From: Anaerolineales bacterium
Lineage (GTDB): Bacteria; Chloroflexota; Anaerolineae; Anaerolineales; DRMV01
Direction of reading: 5' to 3'
Assembly: GCA_027026295.1 (NCBI GenBank)
Contig: JALVOR010000234.1
Span: 1 to 12,174 of the forward strand
DNA length: 12,174 nt
A program made the position numbers and the translations under genes. The notes beneath the pieces were generated by a model that saw nothing but the letters and a program-made list of their open reading frames with translations, searched no databases and was not told where the DNA came from. Numbering within the stretch: the first letter of the stretch is position 1; every line of letters starts with the position of its first letter. This document shows positions 1 to 7,018 of the stretch, one piece after another.

Positions 1-1986
1 GCGTTGCTGGAACGCCTGCGCCTGGAACACGGTGAAGTGCGCGTGCTGGGCACACCGCGCCGCCTTGTCGTGCATGTGCGCGGCCTGGCCCCCCGCCAGC
101 CCGACCGCGAGCAGGTGGTCAAAGGCCCGCCTGCCGACCGCGCCTACGACGCCGAAGGCAACCCCACCAAAGCCGCCCAAGGCTTTGCCCGCAGCAAGGG
201 CGTGGCCGTGGAAGACCTGGAAGTGCGGGAAATCGGCGGCGGGCGCTATGTGGTCGCCATGGTGCGCGAGGAAGGCCGCCCGGCCACCGAAGTGCTGGCC
301 GAAGCCTTGCCCGGCCTGCTTGCCAACCTGCATTTTGCCCAAACCATGCGCTGGAACGCCGCCCGCACTGCCTTTTCCCGCCCGGTGCGCTGGCTGCTGG
401 CGTTGCTGGGCGACCGCGAAGTGCCCTTTGCCTACGCCGGGCTGGTCAGCGGCAAGGCCACCCGCGGCTTGCGCTTTCTGGAACCCGAAACCATCGCCGT
501 TGCCACCCCTGCCGACTACTTCGCCGCGTTGGAAGCCCAGGGCATCGTGCTCGACCCCGCCGAGCGCCGCGAGCGCATCCTGGCCCAGGTGAAAGCCCTG
601 GCTGCCGAAGTCGGCGGCACGGTGCCGGACGACGAAGGCCTGCTCAACGAAGTCACCCACCTTGTGGAAGCCCCCACCGCCCTGCGCGGCACTTTTGAGG
701 AAGAATACCTGGAACTGCCCCGCGAGGTGCTGATCGCCGTGATGAAGAAGCACCAGCGCTACTTCCCGGTGGAGAAAGACGGCAGCCTGCTGCCCTACTT
801 CATCACCGTGGCGAACAAACCCGACGCCATCGTAGGGGCGAACGGCCGTTCGCCCCTACAGGCCGTGGTGCAGGGCAACGAAGACGTCATCCGCGCCCGC
901 TTTGCCGACGCAGCCTACTTCATCCGCGAAGACCGCAAGCACCGCCTGGAAGACTTCCTGCCCAAACTGAAAACCCTCACCTTCCAGGCCGACCTGGGCT
1001 CTATGTGGGATAAAGCCCAGCGCATCCGCGCCTTGGTGGACGACCTGGCCCCTATGCTTGGCCTGGACGACGCCGAACTGCAGGCCACCCGCCGCGCCGC
1101 CGAACTCTGCAAGGCCGACCTCGCCACCAACATGGTGGTGGAAATGACCTCCCTGCAGGGCATCATGGGGCGCTACTACGCCCTCTGGGGCGGCGAAGAC
1201 CCCGTTGTGGCCGACGCCATCTACGAGCACTACCTGCCCCGCTTCACCGGCGACGCCACGCCCCAGGGCAAACCTGGCCTCACCGTGGGGCTGGCCGACC
1301 GGCTGGATACCCTCATGGGGCTGTTTGCCGCCGGGCTGGCGCCTTCCGGCGCGAAAGACCCCTTCGCCCAGCGCCGCGCCGCCCTCGGCCTGGTGCAGAA
1401 CCTGATGGCGTGGAACCTGGACTTTGACCTCCGCGCCGGGCTGGAAGCCGCCGCAAAGCACCTGCCCATCGAGGCCACCGCCGAAGCCAAAGAGGCCGTG
1501 CTCGCCTTCATCGTGGAACGCCTGCGCAACCTGCTGCTGGAGCAGGGCTACCGCTACGATGTGGTGGACGCGGTGCTGGCCGCCCAGGGGCACAACCCGG
1601 CCCGCGCGGTCCAGGCCGTGCGCGAACTCACCGCCTGGGTGCAGCGGGAAGACTGGCCGCAGATTTTGCCCGCCTACGCCCGCTGCGTGCGCATCACCCG
1701 CGGCCAGCCGCGCGACGAAGTCAACCCCGACGCCTTCGTGGAAGACGCCGAGCGCGCCCTGTGGCAAGCCCTGCAGCAAGCCGAAGCGACCCCGCGCCGC
1801 CCCGGCAGCGTGGACGAGTTCTTCGCCGCCTTCCTGCCCATGAAACCGGCCATTGAGCGCTTCTTTGAGGATGTGCTGGTGATGGCCGAAGACGAAACCC
1901 TGCGCCGCAACCGCTTAGCGCTGTTGCAGCGCATCGCGGCCTTGGCCGACGGCGTGGCCGATTTCAGCAAACTGGAAGGGTTCTAA
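1..1986 (+). CDS. glyS: Glycyl-tRNA synthetase beta subunit (5' end outside window)
   Basis: Beta subunit of the alpha2/beta2-type glycyl-tRNA synthetase, which charges tRNA-Gly in the cytoplasm together with GlyQ. The reading frame is open at base 1, so the true start lies upstream. About 660 residues are visible and the family is usually near 690, so roughly 30-40 residues are missing; a glyQS fusion cannot be excluded. Family signatures visible are TPRRLVV near the left edge, KGPPADRAYDAEGNPT, the MKKHQRYFPV block, GNEDVIRARFADAAYF, and the C-terminal tRNA-binding region ending MAEDETLRRNRLALL...ADFSKLEGF. The start at base 4 (TTG) is only the first possible codon in the window, not a real start. 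Oddity: residues encoded by 832-859 come from a perfect palindrome that lengthens the loop before GNEDV without breaking the frame. The gene ends in TAA and is followed by an intrinsic terminator. Confidence 0.95.
   Translation, partial: ALLERLRLEHGEVRVLGTPRRLVVHVRGLAPRQPDREQVVKGPPADRAYDAEGNPTKAAQGFARSKGVAVEDLEVREIGGGRYVVAMVREEGRPATEVLAEALPGLLANLHFAQTMRWNAARTAFSRPVRWLLALLGDREVPFAYAGLVSGKATRGLRFLEPETIAVATPADYFAALEAQGIVLDPAERRERILAQVKALAAEVGGTVPDDEGLLNEVTHLVEAPTALRGTFEEEYLELPREVLIAVMKKHQRYFPVEKDGSLLPYFITVANKPDAIVGANGRSPLQAVVQGNEDVIRARFADAAYFIREDRKHRLEDFLPKLKTLTFQADLGSMWDKAQRIRALVDDLAPMLGLDDAELQATRRAAELCKADLATNMVVEMTSLQGIMGRYYALWGGEDPVVADAIYEHYLPRFTGDATPQGKPGLTVGLADRLDTLMGLFAAGLAPSGAKDPFAQRRAALGLVQNLMAWNLDFDLRAGLEAAAKHLPIEATAEAKEAVLAFIVERLRNLLLEQGYRYDVVDAVLAAQGHNPARAVQAVRELTAWVQREDWPQILPAYARCVRITRGQPRDEVNPDAFVEDAERALWQALQQAEATPRRPGSVDEFFAAFLPMKPAIERFFEDVLVMAEDETLRRNRLALLQRIAALADGVADFSKLEGF
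832..859. repeat. Perfect 28-bp palindrome inserted in glyS
   Basis: The half-site GTAGGGGCGAACGG is followed directly by its exact reverse complement, with no mismatch and no loop. It starts exactly on a codon boundary and is read as V-G-A-N-G-R-S-P-L plus the first base of the Gln codon. It falls in a surface-type loop between the FITVAN strand and the GNEDVIRAR helix. GTAGGGG...CCCCTAC palindromes are, to my recollection, a common interspersed type in some bacterial genomes, normally between genes. Copy number in this genome cannot be judged, as this is the only copy in the window. Confidence 0.85.
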
Positions 1987-1997
1987 CAAGCCCCTGA

Positions 1998-2039
1998 AAC
2001 CGGTCAGGCGCCCACCCAGCCTGGCCGGTTCCTTTTTTT
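1998..2039 (+). terminator. Intrinsic terminator after glyS
   Basis: A 12-bp stem (1998-2009 with 2019-2030, AACCGGTCAGGC against GCCTGGCCGGTT) contains a single G-T pair and a 9-base loop. It is followed by CC and a run of seven T (2033-2039). It begins 12 bp after the glyS stop and should separate glyS from the decarboxylase gene. Confidence 0.88.
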
Positions 2040-2040
2040 G

Positions 2041-2080
2041 TCCTTTGCGTCTTTGCCTTCTGTGCCTCTGTGTTTCCCCC
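2041..2080. repeat. Fragment of CGCAAAG-type interspersed repeat
   Basis: The reverse complement reads AGAAGGCAAAGACGCAAAGG, close to AGAAGGCAAAGGTCGCAAAG within the repeat at 10364-10551. The spacer between the glyS terminator and the next gene therefore seems to be a short relic of the same repeat family, in the same inverted orientation as that copy. Confidence 0.5.
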
Positions 2081-2085
2081 TGTGG

Positions 2086-2091
2086 TAAACT
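2086..2091 (+). promoter_or_regulatory. Possible -10 element for leaderless mvaD mRNA
   Basis: TAAACT fits the TANNNT form of the -10 element. It ends 6 bp before the ATG at 2098, so the first transcribed base would fall at or next to the start codon. No Shine-Dalgarno sequence is visible in CTTCCGGC just upstream, and no convincing -35 box is seen. Together these suggest leaderless transcription; this is inference from a weak motif. Confidence 0.35.
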
Positions 2092-2097
2092 TCCGGC

Positions 2098-3075
2098 ATG
2101 GCACACACAGCGACGGCAATTGCCCATCCCAACATTGCCTTCATTAAGTACTGGGGCAACCGTGACCATCAAGCGCGCATTCCCAGCAACGGCTCGCTTT
2201 CAATGAACCTCGCGGGGCTGACCACCCGCACCACGGTGGCCTTCCGCCCCGATTTGCCCGCCGACCGGCTGATTTTGCACGGCAACGACATCCGCGGCGC
2301 GGCGCTTGCCCGCGTGCAGGCGGTGCTGGACCGCGTGCGCGCCCAAACCGGGCTGAACTGGCACGCCGAGGTGCGCTCGGAAAACAACTTCCCCACAGGC
2401 GCGGGGATTGCTTCATCGGCTTCGGCCTTTGCTGCTTTGGCGGTGGCTGCCGCGCACGCCGCGGGGTGGCAGGCTTCCACGAAAGATTTGAGCCGCCTGG
2501 CGCGTTTGGGGTCGGGTTCGGCGTGCCGCTCGGTGCCCGCGGGCTTCGTGGAGTGGCTGGCGGGCGCTTCCGACGAGGATTCTTACGCCATCAGCATTGC
2601 CCCGCCCAAACACTGGGCTTTGGCCGATTGCATTGCCATCGTGAGCAGCGCCCACAAGGCGGTGGGTTCCACCCAGGGGCACCGCTTGGCCGAAACCAGC
2701 CCGCTGCAGCAAGCCCGTGTGGCCGATGCCCCCCGCCGCCTGCGCCTGTGCCGCGAAGCGGTGCTGCAGCGCGATTTCGCCGCTTTTGCCGAGGTGGTGG
2801 AAGCCGACTGCCACATCATGCATGCCGTGATGCAGACTTCCCGCCCGCCGCTGATTTATTGGGAGCCCGCGACGCTGGCCGTGATGCACGCCGTGCGCCG
2901 CTGGCGGGGGGAAGGGCTGCCGGTGGCTTACACCATTGATGCTGGCCCCAACGTGCACGTGCTTTGCCCGCAGAAACACGCCGCCGCCGTGCGTTCCCGC
3001 CTGGAAGCCTTAGAAGGCGTGCAGCGAGTGCTGGCCGCCACCCCCGGTGGCGCGACGCGGGTCATCGGGAAATAG
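2098..3075 (+). CDS. mvaD: Mevalonate-pathway decarboxylase (MvaD family; possibly phosphomevalonate decarboxylase)
   Basis: GHMP-fold enzyme that performs the ATP-dependent decarboxylation of a (di)phosphorylated mevalonate, leading to isopentenyl (di)phosphate for isoprenoid synthesis in the cytoplasm. The 325-residue length is normal. Family motifs are IAHPNIAFIKYWGNRD (residues 8-23), PTGAGIASSASAFAALA as the ATP-binding loop, GSGSACRS (138-145, with S139, S141 and R144), and IDAGPN with the catalytic Asp at residue 281. The ATG is chosen because the family N-terminus begins directly with it; no Shine-Dalgarno is seen. Oddity: residue 21 is Asn. In classical diphosphomevalonate decarboxylases this position is Lys (KYWGK) and contacts the terminal phosphate. 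Chloroflexota are known to include a true phosphomevalonate decarboxylase (Roseiflexus castenholzii), so the substrate may be the monophosphate. The family call is secure, the substrate is not. Confidence 0.93.
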   Translation: MAHTATAIAHPNIAFIKYWGNRDHQARIPSNGSLSMNLAGLTTRTTVAFRPDLPADRLILHGNDIRGAALARVQAVLDRVRAQTGLNWHAEVRSENNFPTGAGIASSASAFAALAVAAAHAAGWQASTKDLSRLARLGSGSACRSVPAGFVEWLAGASDEDSYAISIAPPKHWALADCIAIVSSAHKAVGSTQGHRLAETSPLQQARVADAPRRLRLCREAVLQRDFAAFAEVVEADCHIMHAVMQTSRPPLIYWEPATLAVMHAVRRWRGEGLPVAYTIDAGPNVHVLCPQKHAAAVRSRLEALEGVQRVLAATPGGATRVIGK

Positions 3076-3089
3076 CCCGCGCATGGCGC

Positions 3090-3161
3090 AGATAAGCGCG
3101 AATGTGTGCGGATTTTTGGGACGCCAGGCACGCCAAGATGTCGCCAAGGCCGTCAGGAACG
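3090..3161 (+). repeat. Interspersed repeat, copy 1 (5' part)
   Basis: Bases 3118-3159 match 10054-10095 with about six differences in 42, sharing the core CGCCAAGATGTCGCCAAGGC. The preceding GATAAGCGCGAATGTGTGCGGATTTTT part resembles the GCGGATAA/GCGAATTTTT stretch before the second copy. There is no open frame of interest and no tRNA-like fold. Confidence 0.7.
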
Positions 3162-3250
3162 TAAGTCCGCAAAGCCCTCGCCGTTCGGTATGGCGTTCCT
3201 CCGAACATTACGAATTGGCAAAGTAACGCTTTACGAATCACCCTGTTTCT
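3162..3250. other. Spacer between repeat parts, no gene seen
   Basis: This stretch separates the two parts of the repeat copy. It has a small inverted repeat (GTTCGG...CCGAAC) and two TTACGAAT octamers about 24 bp apart. I see no gene, RNA fold or regulatory site that I can support. Confidence 0.4.
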
Positions 3251-3278
3251 GTGTCAATCTGTGAAATCGGTGGATTTT
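3251..3278 (+). repeat. Interspersed repeat, copy 1 (3' part)
   Basis: Bases 3251-3275 match 10149-10173 with one difference in 25 (TCAATCTGTGAAATCGGTGG core). The order relative to the 5' part is the same as in the copy at 10008-10200, which suggests that both descend from one longer element. Confidence 0.7.
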
Positions 3279-3282
3279 CCCC

Positions 3283-3312
3283 CTGCCCAGAGCGGCAAAG
3301 GGTTGTTATAAT
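3283..3312 (+). promoter_or_regulatory. Extended -10 promoter of lysS
   Basis: TGTTATAAT at 3304-3312 contains a perfect TATAAT (3307-3312) preceded by the extended TGn element. The best -35 is weak (CTGCCC, 3283-3288, 18-bp spacer). Transcription would start near 3319 and give a leader of about 30 nt, too short for a T-box or riboswitch. It lies directly after the repeats. Confidence 0.75.
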
Positions 3313-3350
3313 CGGCACGCGCATCTCATCACACAATACGGAAATCTGCC

Positions 3351-4913
3351 ATGCCCCACGAATTCAACCGTTTGGAAAAAGAACGCCTTGCCCGGCTGGA
3401 GCGCCTGCGCGAAATGGGCATTGAGCCTTACCCCAACCGCGCCGAGCGCACCCACACTGCCGCCGAAGCCATCCGCACGCTGGAACAAGCCGAAGCGCAG
3501 CAGGCCGAAGAAGCGCCGCGGGTTATCGTGGCTGGCCGTTTGCGTGCCAGGCGCGTGATGGGCAAAATCACCTTCGCCCACATCGAAGACGAAAGCGGGC
3601 GTATTCAACTTTTCTTCCAGGCCAATACCTTGGGCAAAGATGCCCTCAAGCAGTTCAACAAACTTTACGACTTGGGCGACTTCATCCAGGCCGAAGGCTT
3701 CCTCTTCCGCACCCGCACTGGCGAGCCAACCGTGCATGTGGAATCCTTCCGCATGTTGGCAAAGGCCATCACCCCCCTGCCGCCCGCCAAAGACGAGATC
3801 GTGGATGGCAAGGTGGTGCGCCACGCCGTGCTTGCCGATTCCGAAACCCGCTATCGCCAGCGCTATGCCGACCTCGCTGTCAACCCCGAAGTGCGCGATA
3901 TCTTCCGCACCCGCGCCAAAATTGTGCGCGCCCTGCGCGACTTCCTCGACGACCACGGCTTCCTGGAAGTGGAAACCCCCATCTTGCAGCCGATTTACGG
4001 CGGCGCGGCGGCGCGCCCCTTCGTAACCTACCACAACCAACTCAAGCAGCAACTCTACCTGCGGATTTCCTTCGAACTTTACCTCAAGCGCCTGCTGGTG
4101 GGCATGTTCGAGAAGGTGTACGAAATCGGGCGCGACTTCCGCAACGAGGGCATTTCGTTCAAGCACAACCCCGAATTTACCCAACTGGAGTTCTATTGGG
4201 CTTATGCCGATTATTTCAAGGTGATGGATTTCACCGAAGAAATGATTGCCTACGTGGCCGACCGGGTGCTGGGCACTCGCAAGATTACCTGGCAGGGGCA
4301 CGAAATTGACCTTTCGCCGCCGTGGAAGCGCATCGAAATGCGCCAGGGGCTGCTGGAAGCCACCGGCGTGGACATTGCCGCCTGCCCCGACGCCGAAAGC
4401 CTGGCCGCGGCGATGAAAGCCAAAGGCGTCGAGCCCAAGCCCAACGCTTCGCGCGGCAAACTCATCGACCAGATGGTGGGCGATTTCCTGGAGCCTAACT
4501 TCATCCAGCCCACTTTCCTCTACGATTACCCGCGCGATATTTCCCCGCTGGCAAAAGCCAGGCCCGGCGACCCCACCACCGTGGAGCGCTTCGAGGGCTT
4601 CATCGGCGGTATGGAGTTGTGCAACGCTTTCACCGAACTCAACGACCCCTTAGACCAGGAAGCCCGCTTCCTTGAAATGGGGCGCACTTACGCCGCCGAC
4701 GACGAAGAGCGCCACCCCATCGACGAAGATTACCTGCGGGCAATGCGCTATGGCATGCCCCCCAACGGCGGTTTCGGCATGGGTATTGACCGCCTGACCA
4801 TGATTTTCACCGACAAGCGCAGTATTCGCGAAGTCATCCTTTTCCCCCACCTGCGGGAACGCGGCGACGGGAAGGATGAGGACAGGGCAGGCGAAGCGGC
4901 GGCTTCCGAATGA
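3351..4913 (+). CDS. lysS: Lysyl-tRNA synthetase, class II
   Basis: Charges tRNA-Lys with lysine using ATP; a cytoplasmic homodimer in this family. The protein has 520 residues, about the family norm. An N-terminal helix (NRLEKERLARLERLREMGIEPYP) leads into an OB-fold anticodon-binding domain (about 55-150, VIVAGRLRARRVMGKITFAHI). The catalytic domain follows. Motif 2 is RDFRNEG with R264 and E266, followed by KHNPEFTQLEFYWAYADY. Motif 3 is GFGMGIDRLTMIF with R481, followed by REVILFP. The block HNQLKQQLYLRISFELYLKRLLVG departs somewhat from the usual HNALDMDLYLRIAPEL wording, but no catalytic motif is missing. The ATG is 31 bp or so after the predicted transcription start; the ribosome site upstream (CGGAAA) is weak. 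The 12-bp gap to the next gene suggests they share an mRNA. Confidence 0.96.
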   Translation: MPHEFNRLEKERLARLERLREMGIEPYPNRAERTHTAAEAIRTLEQAEAQQAEEAPRVIVAGRLRARRVMGKITFAHIEDESGRIQLFFQANTLGKDALKQFNKLYDLGDFIQAEGFLFRTRTGEPTVHVESFRMLAKAITPLPPAKDEIVDGKVVRHAVLADSETRYRQRYADLAVNPEVRDIFRTRAKIVRALRDFLDDHGFLEVETPILQPIYGGAAARPFVTYHNQLKQQLYLRISFELYLKRLLVGMFEKVYEIGRDFRNEGISFKHNPEFTQLEFYWAYADYFKVMDFTEEMIAYVADRVLGTRKITWQGHEIDLSPPWKRIEMRQGLLEATGVDIAACPDAESLAAAMKAKGVEPKPNASRGKLIDQMVGDFLEPNFIQPTFLYDYPRDISPLAKARPGDPTTVERFEGFIGGMELCNAFTELNDPLDQEARFLEMGRTYAADDEERHPIDEDYLRAMRYGMPPNGGFGMGIDRLTMIFTDKRSIREVILFPHLRERGDGKDEDRAGEAAASE

Positions 4914-4925
4914 GAGGTGAAGTGC

Positions 4926-5219
4926 ATGTCAGAAGAACAGCGCACGGTTTGGCATGAAATAGCAGATGTGCTCAATCAATTGCCCCTGGAAGAGCGGCGG
5001 CATTTCAGGGAGGCAATCCGCCGCTGGCTGCACGACATGGGGCACGAAATTGGCCTTGTGCGCACCAGCGAATCGCTCATTCGCCGCATGGCGCCGAATT
5101 GCCAGTGCACCGATATGGAACTGCTGGACATCATTCGGCAGGCAGGCGAGGGGATGAAGGTATTGTTGGCCGAGGCGCAGGCTTTGGGCAGCAATATCGA
5201 AGATGGTGAATCCGCGTGA
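4926..5219 (+). CDS. Small protein resembling an isolated histidine-kinase DHp (phosphotransfer) hairpin
   Basis: A 97-residue soluble, mostly helical protein that I do not recognise by name. The segment HDMGHEIGLVRTSESLIRR (36-54) resembles the H-box helix of HisKA domains (MSHELRTPL...GYSELL), with H40 at the phospho-acceptor position followed by Glu. The segment ELLDIIRQAGEGMKVLLAEAQALG (65-88) resembles the second DHp helix. No ATP-binding domain and no receiver follow, so it could at most be a phosphotransfer or dimerising partner. The ATG at 4926 is chosen over the in-frame GTG at 4917 because GAGGTG (4914-4919) is a good Shine-Dalgarno spaced 6 bp from the ATG. It starts 12 bp after lysS, probably translated from the same mRNA, and 110 bp before two histidine kinases. 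Alternative: an unrelated helical hairpin. The coding call is solid; the DHp assignment is inference. Confidence 0.75.
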   Translation: MSEEQRTVWHEIADVLNQLPLEERRHFREAIRRWLHDMGHEIGLVRTSESLIRRMAPNCQCTDMELLDIIRQAGEGMKVLLAEAQALGSNIEDGESA

Positions 5220-5255
5220 CTTGGGTGAGAAAACGCGAAGTATTGCCTAAAAATT

Positions 5256-5285
5256 TTGTTGTTAACGGCAAAATTGTGCTACTAT
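5256..5285 (+). promoter_or_regulatory. Probable promoter of the kinase pair
   Basis: The AT-rich stretch at 5240-5315 stands out in a GC-rich window. It carries TGCTACTAT (5277-5285), an extended -10 with TACTAT. A possible -35 is TTGTTG (5256-5261, 18-bp spacer); TTGTTA at 5259-5264 is a better match but only 15 bp away. No terminator separates it from the preceding gene, so read-through from lysS is also possible. Confidence 0.5.
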
Positions 5286-5329
5286 GGTAAAGTAAAAACA
5301 TAAAAGTTTTTCCCTTGTTGAGGGAGTAT

Positions 5330-7009
5330 ATGCCAGCCACAGAAGTGCGTGAACGAATTTTGTTGGTCGAACCCGATTCGGAAATTGCCGATCTGGTCGC
5401 CCGGCAAAGCCTGCAGCCGTTGCGTTATCGCGTCAAAGTGGTGGGGGAAGCCGGCGCTGCCCTGCAGGAAAGTGTGACGTTTGCCCCGCATTTGATCATT
5501 GCCGACCTGCACCTGCCCGACCTGAGCGGGAAAGATTTCCTTGCCGCGTTGCAATCGCAGGGCGACGATGTCCCTATCATCGTGATTGCTGACCGCGGCG
5601 AGGAACGTGACATCATCCAGGCATTTCGTCTGGGCGCTGCCGATTTCCTGCTGTGGCCGATGCAGGAAACCGAAGTGGTGTCGGCGGTAGAGCGCGTGCT
5701 CAAACAGGTGCGGGAGCGCCAATCGAAACTGAAACTCTCGCAGCAATTGCAAAAAGCCAATCAGGAACTCCAGCGGCGGGTGCGGGAACTGACCACGCTG
5801 CTTGAATTGACCAAGACCATGGCGTCGGTCACCAACCAGAAAATCCTTTTTCAGCAGTTGCTGGATGGGGCGCTGCGGTTGACAGCCGCCGACAAAGGCT
5901 GGATGTTCCTGCGCGAAAACAAGGCCAAGCACCTGATTCTGGCTGCCCAGCGCAATTTGCCGCGCACGCTGGCGGCGCGGCTGGGGCAAACCTGGGATGA
6001 TGGTTTGAGCAGCCTGGTGGCGCTTTCCGGCGAGCCGCTGAACATCTATGGCGACGCCCTGAAGCGCTTCAAAATTTACACCTTAGGGAAAGCGGCGCTG
6101 GTGGTGCCCGTCAAGGCCAAGAAGGAAGTGGTGGCGCTGCTGGCTGTGGCGCGCACCCAACCCCGGCCTTTTGCCAACGACGAGCAGGCGCTGCTGCAAG
6201 CCACTGCCGATTACGCCGCGATGGCCTTGGTGAACGCACAACTGTTTCGGGCACTGGAGGAACATGCCCGCGCCATGCAACGCACGGCTCGGGCTGCCAG
6301 CAGGGGGGAGCGCCTGAAAAACGAAATCCTGCAGAACCTCAGCCACGAACTGCGCACCCCCTTGGGCGTGGCTAACGGCTATGTGGAGATGCTGCTGGAA
6401 GGGCAAATGGGCGCTTTGGATGACGAGCAGCGCGAAGCCATCGAAACCGTGCAGCAGAAACTGGAGCAGATTGCCAACATCGTTACATCCATGACGGCGC
6501 TGCAGACGGTTTCCATTGCCCCCAAACAGCAGGCGCGGGTCAACCTGGGCGACCTGGCGCGCCTTGCTGTTGAGCGCCAGAAACCCGCTGCAAAGAAAAA
6601 GCGCATTGCGCTTTCGGCGCACACCCCGCGCAAGGCCGTGGAGGTGCTGGGCGACCCCGACCAGTTGAGCATGGTGTTCGACCACTTGCTGGACAACGCG
6701 CTCAAGTTCACCCCCGAGCGGGGGCAGGTGCAGGTGTGGGTCAGCATTGACCGCGGCGATCTGGCGCGGGTTTCAGTGGAAGATACCGGCGTGGGCATTG
6801 GCGAAGATCATTTGCCCCACGTCTTCGAACGTTTTTACCAGGTCGATGGTTCGACCACCCGTAGCGTGGGCGGTTTGGGGCTGGGTTTGGCCGTTGTCAA
6901 GGAAATCATCGAGGCCCACGGCGGCAAGGTGGGCGTGGAAAGCAGCGTGGGCAAAGGGACGACGGTGTATTTCCTGCTGCCGCTGGCCGAAGACAGCGCA
7001 ATGGATTAG
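5330..7009 (+). CDS. Soluble hybrid sensor histidine kinase (REC-GAF-HisKA-HATPase)
   Basis: A 559-residue cytoplasmic kinase with no membrane segment. A receiver domain (about 8-122) keeps the likely phospho-acceptor D59 (IIADLHLPDLSG), but the usual switch Thr/Ser is Ala (A87) and the usual Lys is Trp (W109, FLLWP). The acidic cluster reads E14-P-D16. A coiled-coil linker (about 123-158) and a GAF domain (about 160-300) follow. HisKA has H339 in NLSHELRTPL. The HATPase domain has N456 (LDNALKF), DTGVGI and GLGLGLAVVKEI, so autophosphorylation should be intact. The start is ATG 5330, with GAGGGAG (5320-5326) upstream; the frame stays open to TTG 5315 but that codon has no ribosome site. The second kinase gene follows 9 bp later. 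No output response regulator lies in the window, so the target is unknown. The GAF ligand cannot be read from sequence. Confidence 0.93.
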   Translation: MPATEVRERILLVEPDSEIADLVARQSLQPLRYRVKVVGEAGAALQESVTFAPHLIIADLHLPDLSGKDFLAALQSQGDDVPIIVIADRGEERDIIQAFRLGAADFLLWPMQETEVVSAVERVLKQVRERQSKLKLSQQLQKANQELQRRVRELTTLLELTKTMASVTNQKILFQQLLDGALRLTAADKGWMFLRENKAKHLILAAQRNLPRTLAARLGQTWDDGLSSLVALSGEPLNIYGDALKRFKIYTLGKAALVVPVKAKKEVVALLAVARTQPRPFANDEQALLQATADYAAMALVNAQLFRALEEHARAMQRTARAASRGERLKNEILQNLSHELRTPLGVANGYVEMLLEGQMGALDDEQREAIETVQQKLEQIANIVTSMTALQTVSIAPKQQARVNLGDLARLAVERQKPAAKKKRIALSAHTPRKAVEVLGDPDQLSMVFDHLLDNALKFTPERGQVQVWVSIDRGDLARVSVEDTGVGIGEDHLPHVFERFYQVDGSTTRSVGGLGLGLAVVKEIIEAHGGKVGVESSVGKGTTVYFLLPLAEDSAMD

Positions 7010-7018
7010 GAGAGCAAA

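Noticed and set aside
856..1779. Long open frame on the minus strand opposite glyS
   Set aside because: Sits opposite a well-conserved gene in a GC-rich region; composition is Gly/His/Val/Gln-rich without motifs and there is no ribosome site. A shadow frame.
3076..3350. T-box, riboswitch or tRNA before lysS
   Set aside because: The predicted leader is only about 30 nt, no T-box sequence or tRNA cloverleaf is seen, and the spacer is explained by repeats shared with 10008-10200.
3306..4301. 331-codon minus-strand frame opposite lysS
   Set aside because: Same explanation; lysS motifs on the plus strand account for the sequence, and this frame also crosses the lysS promoter.
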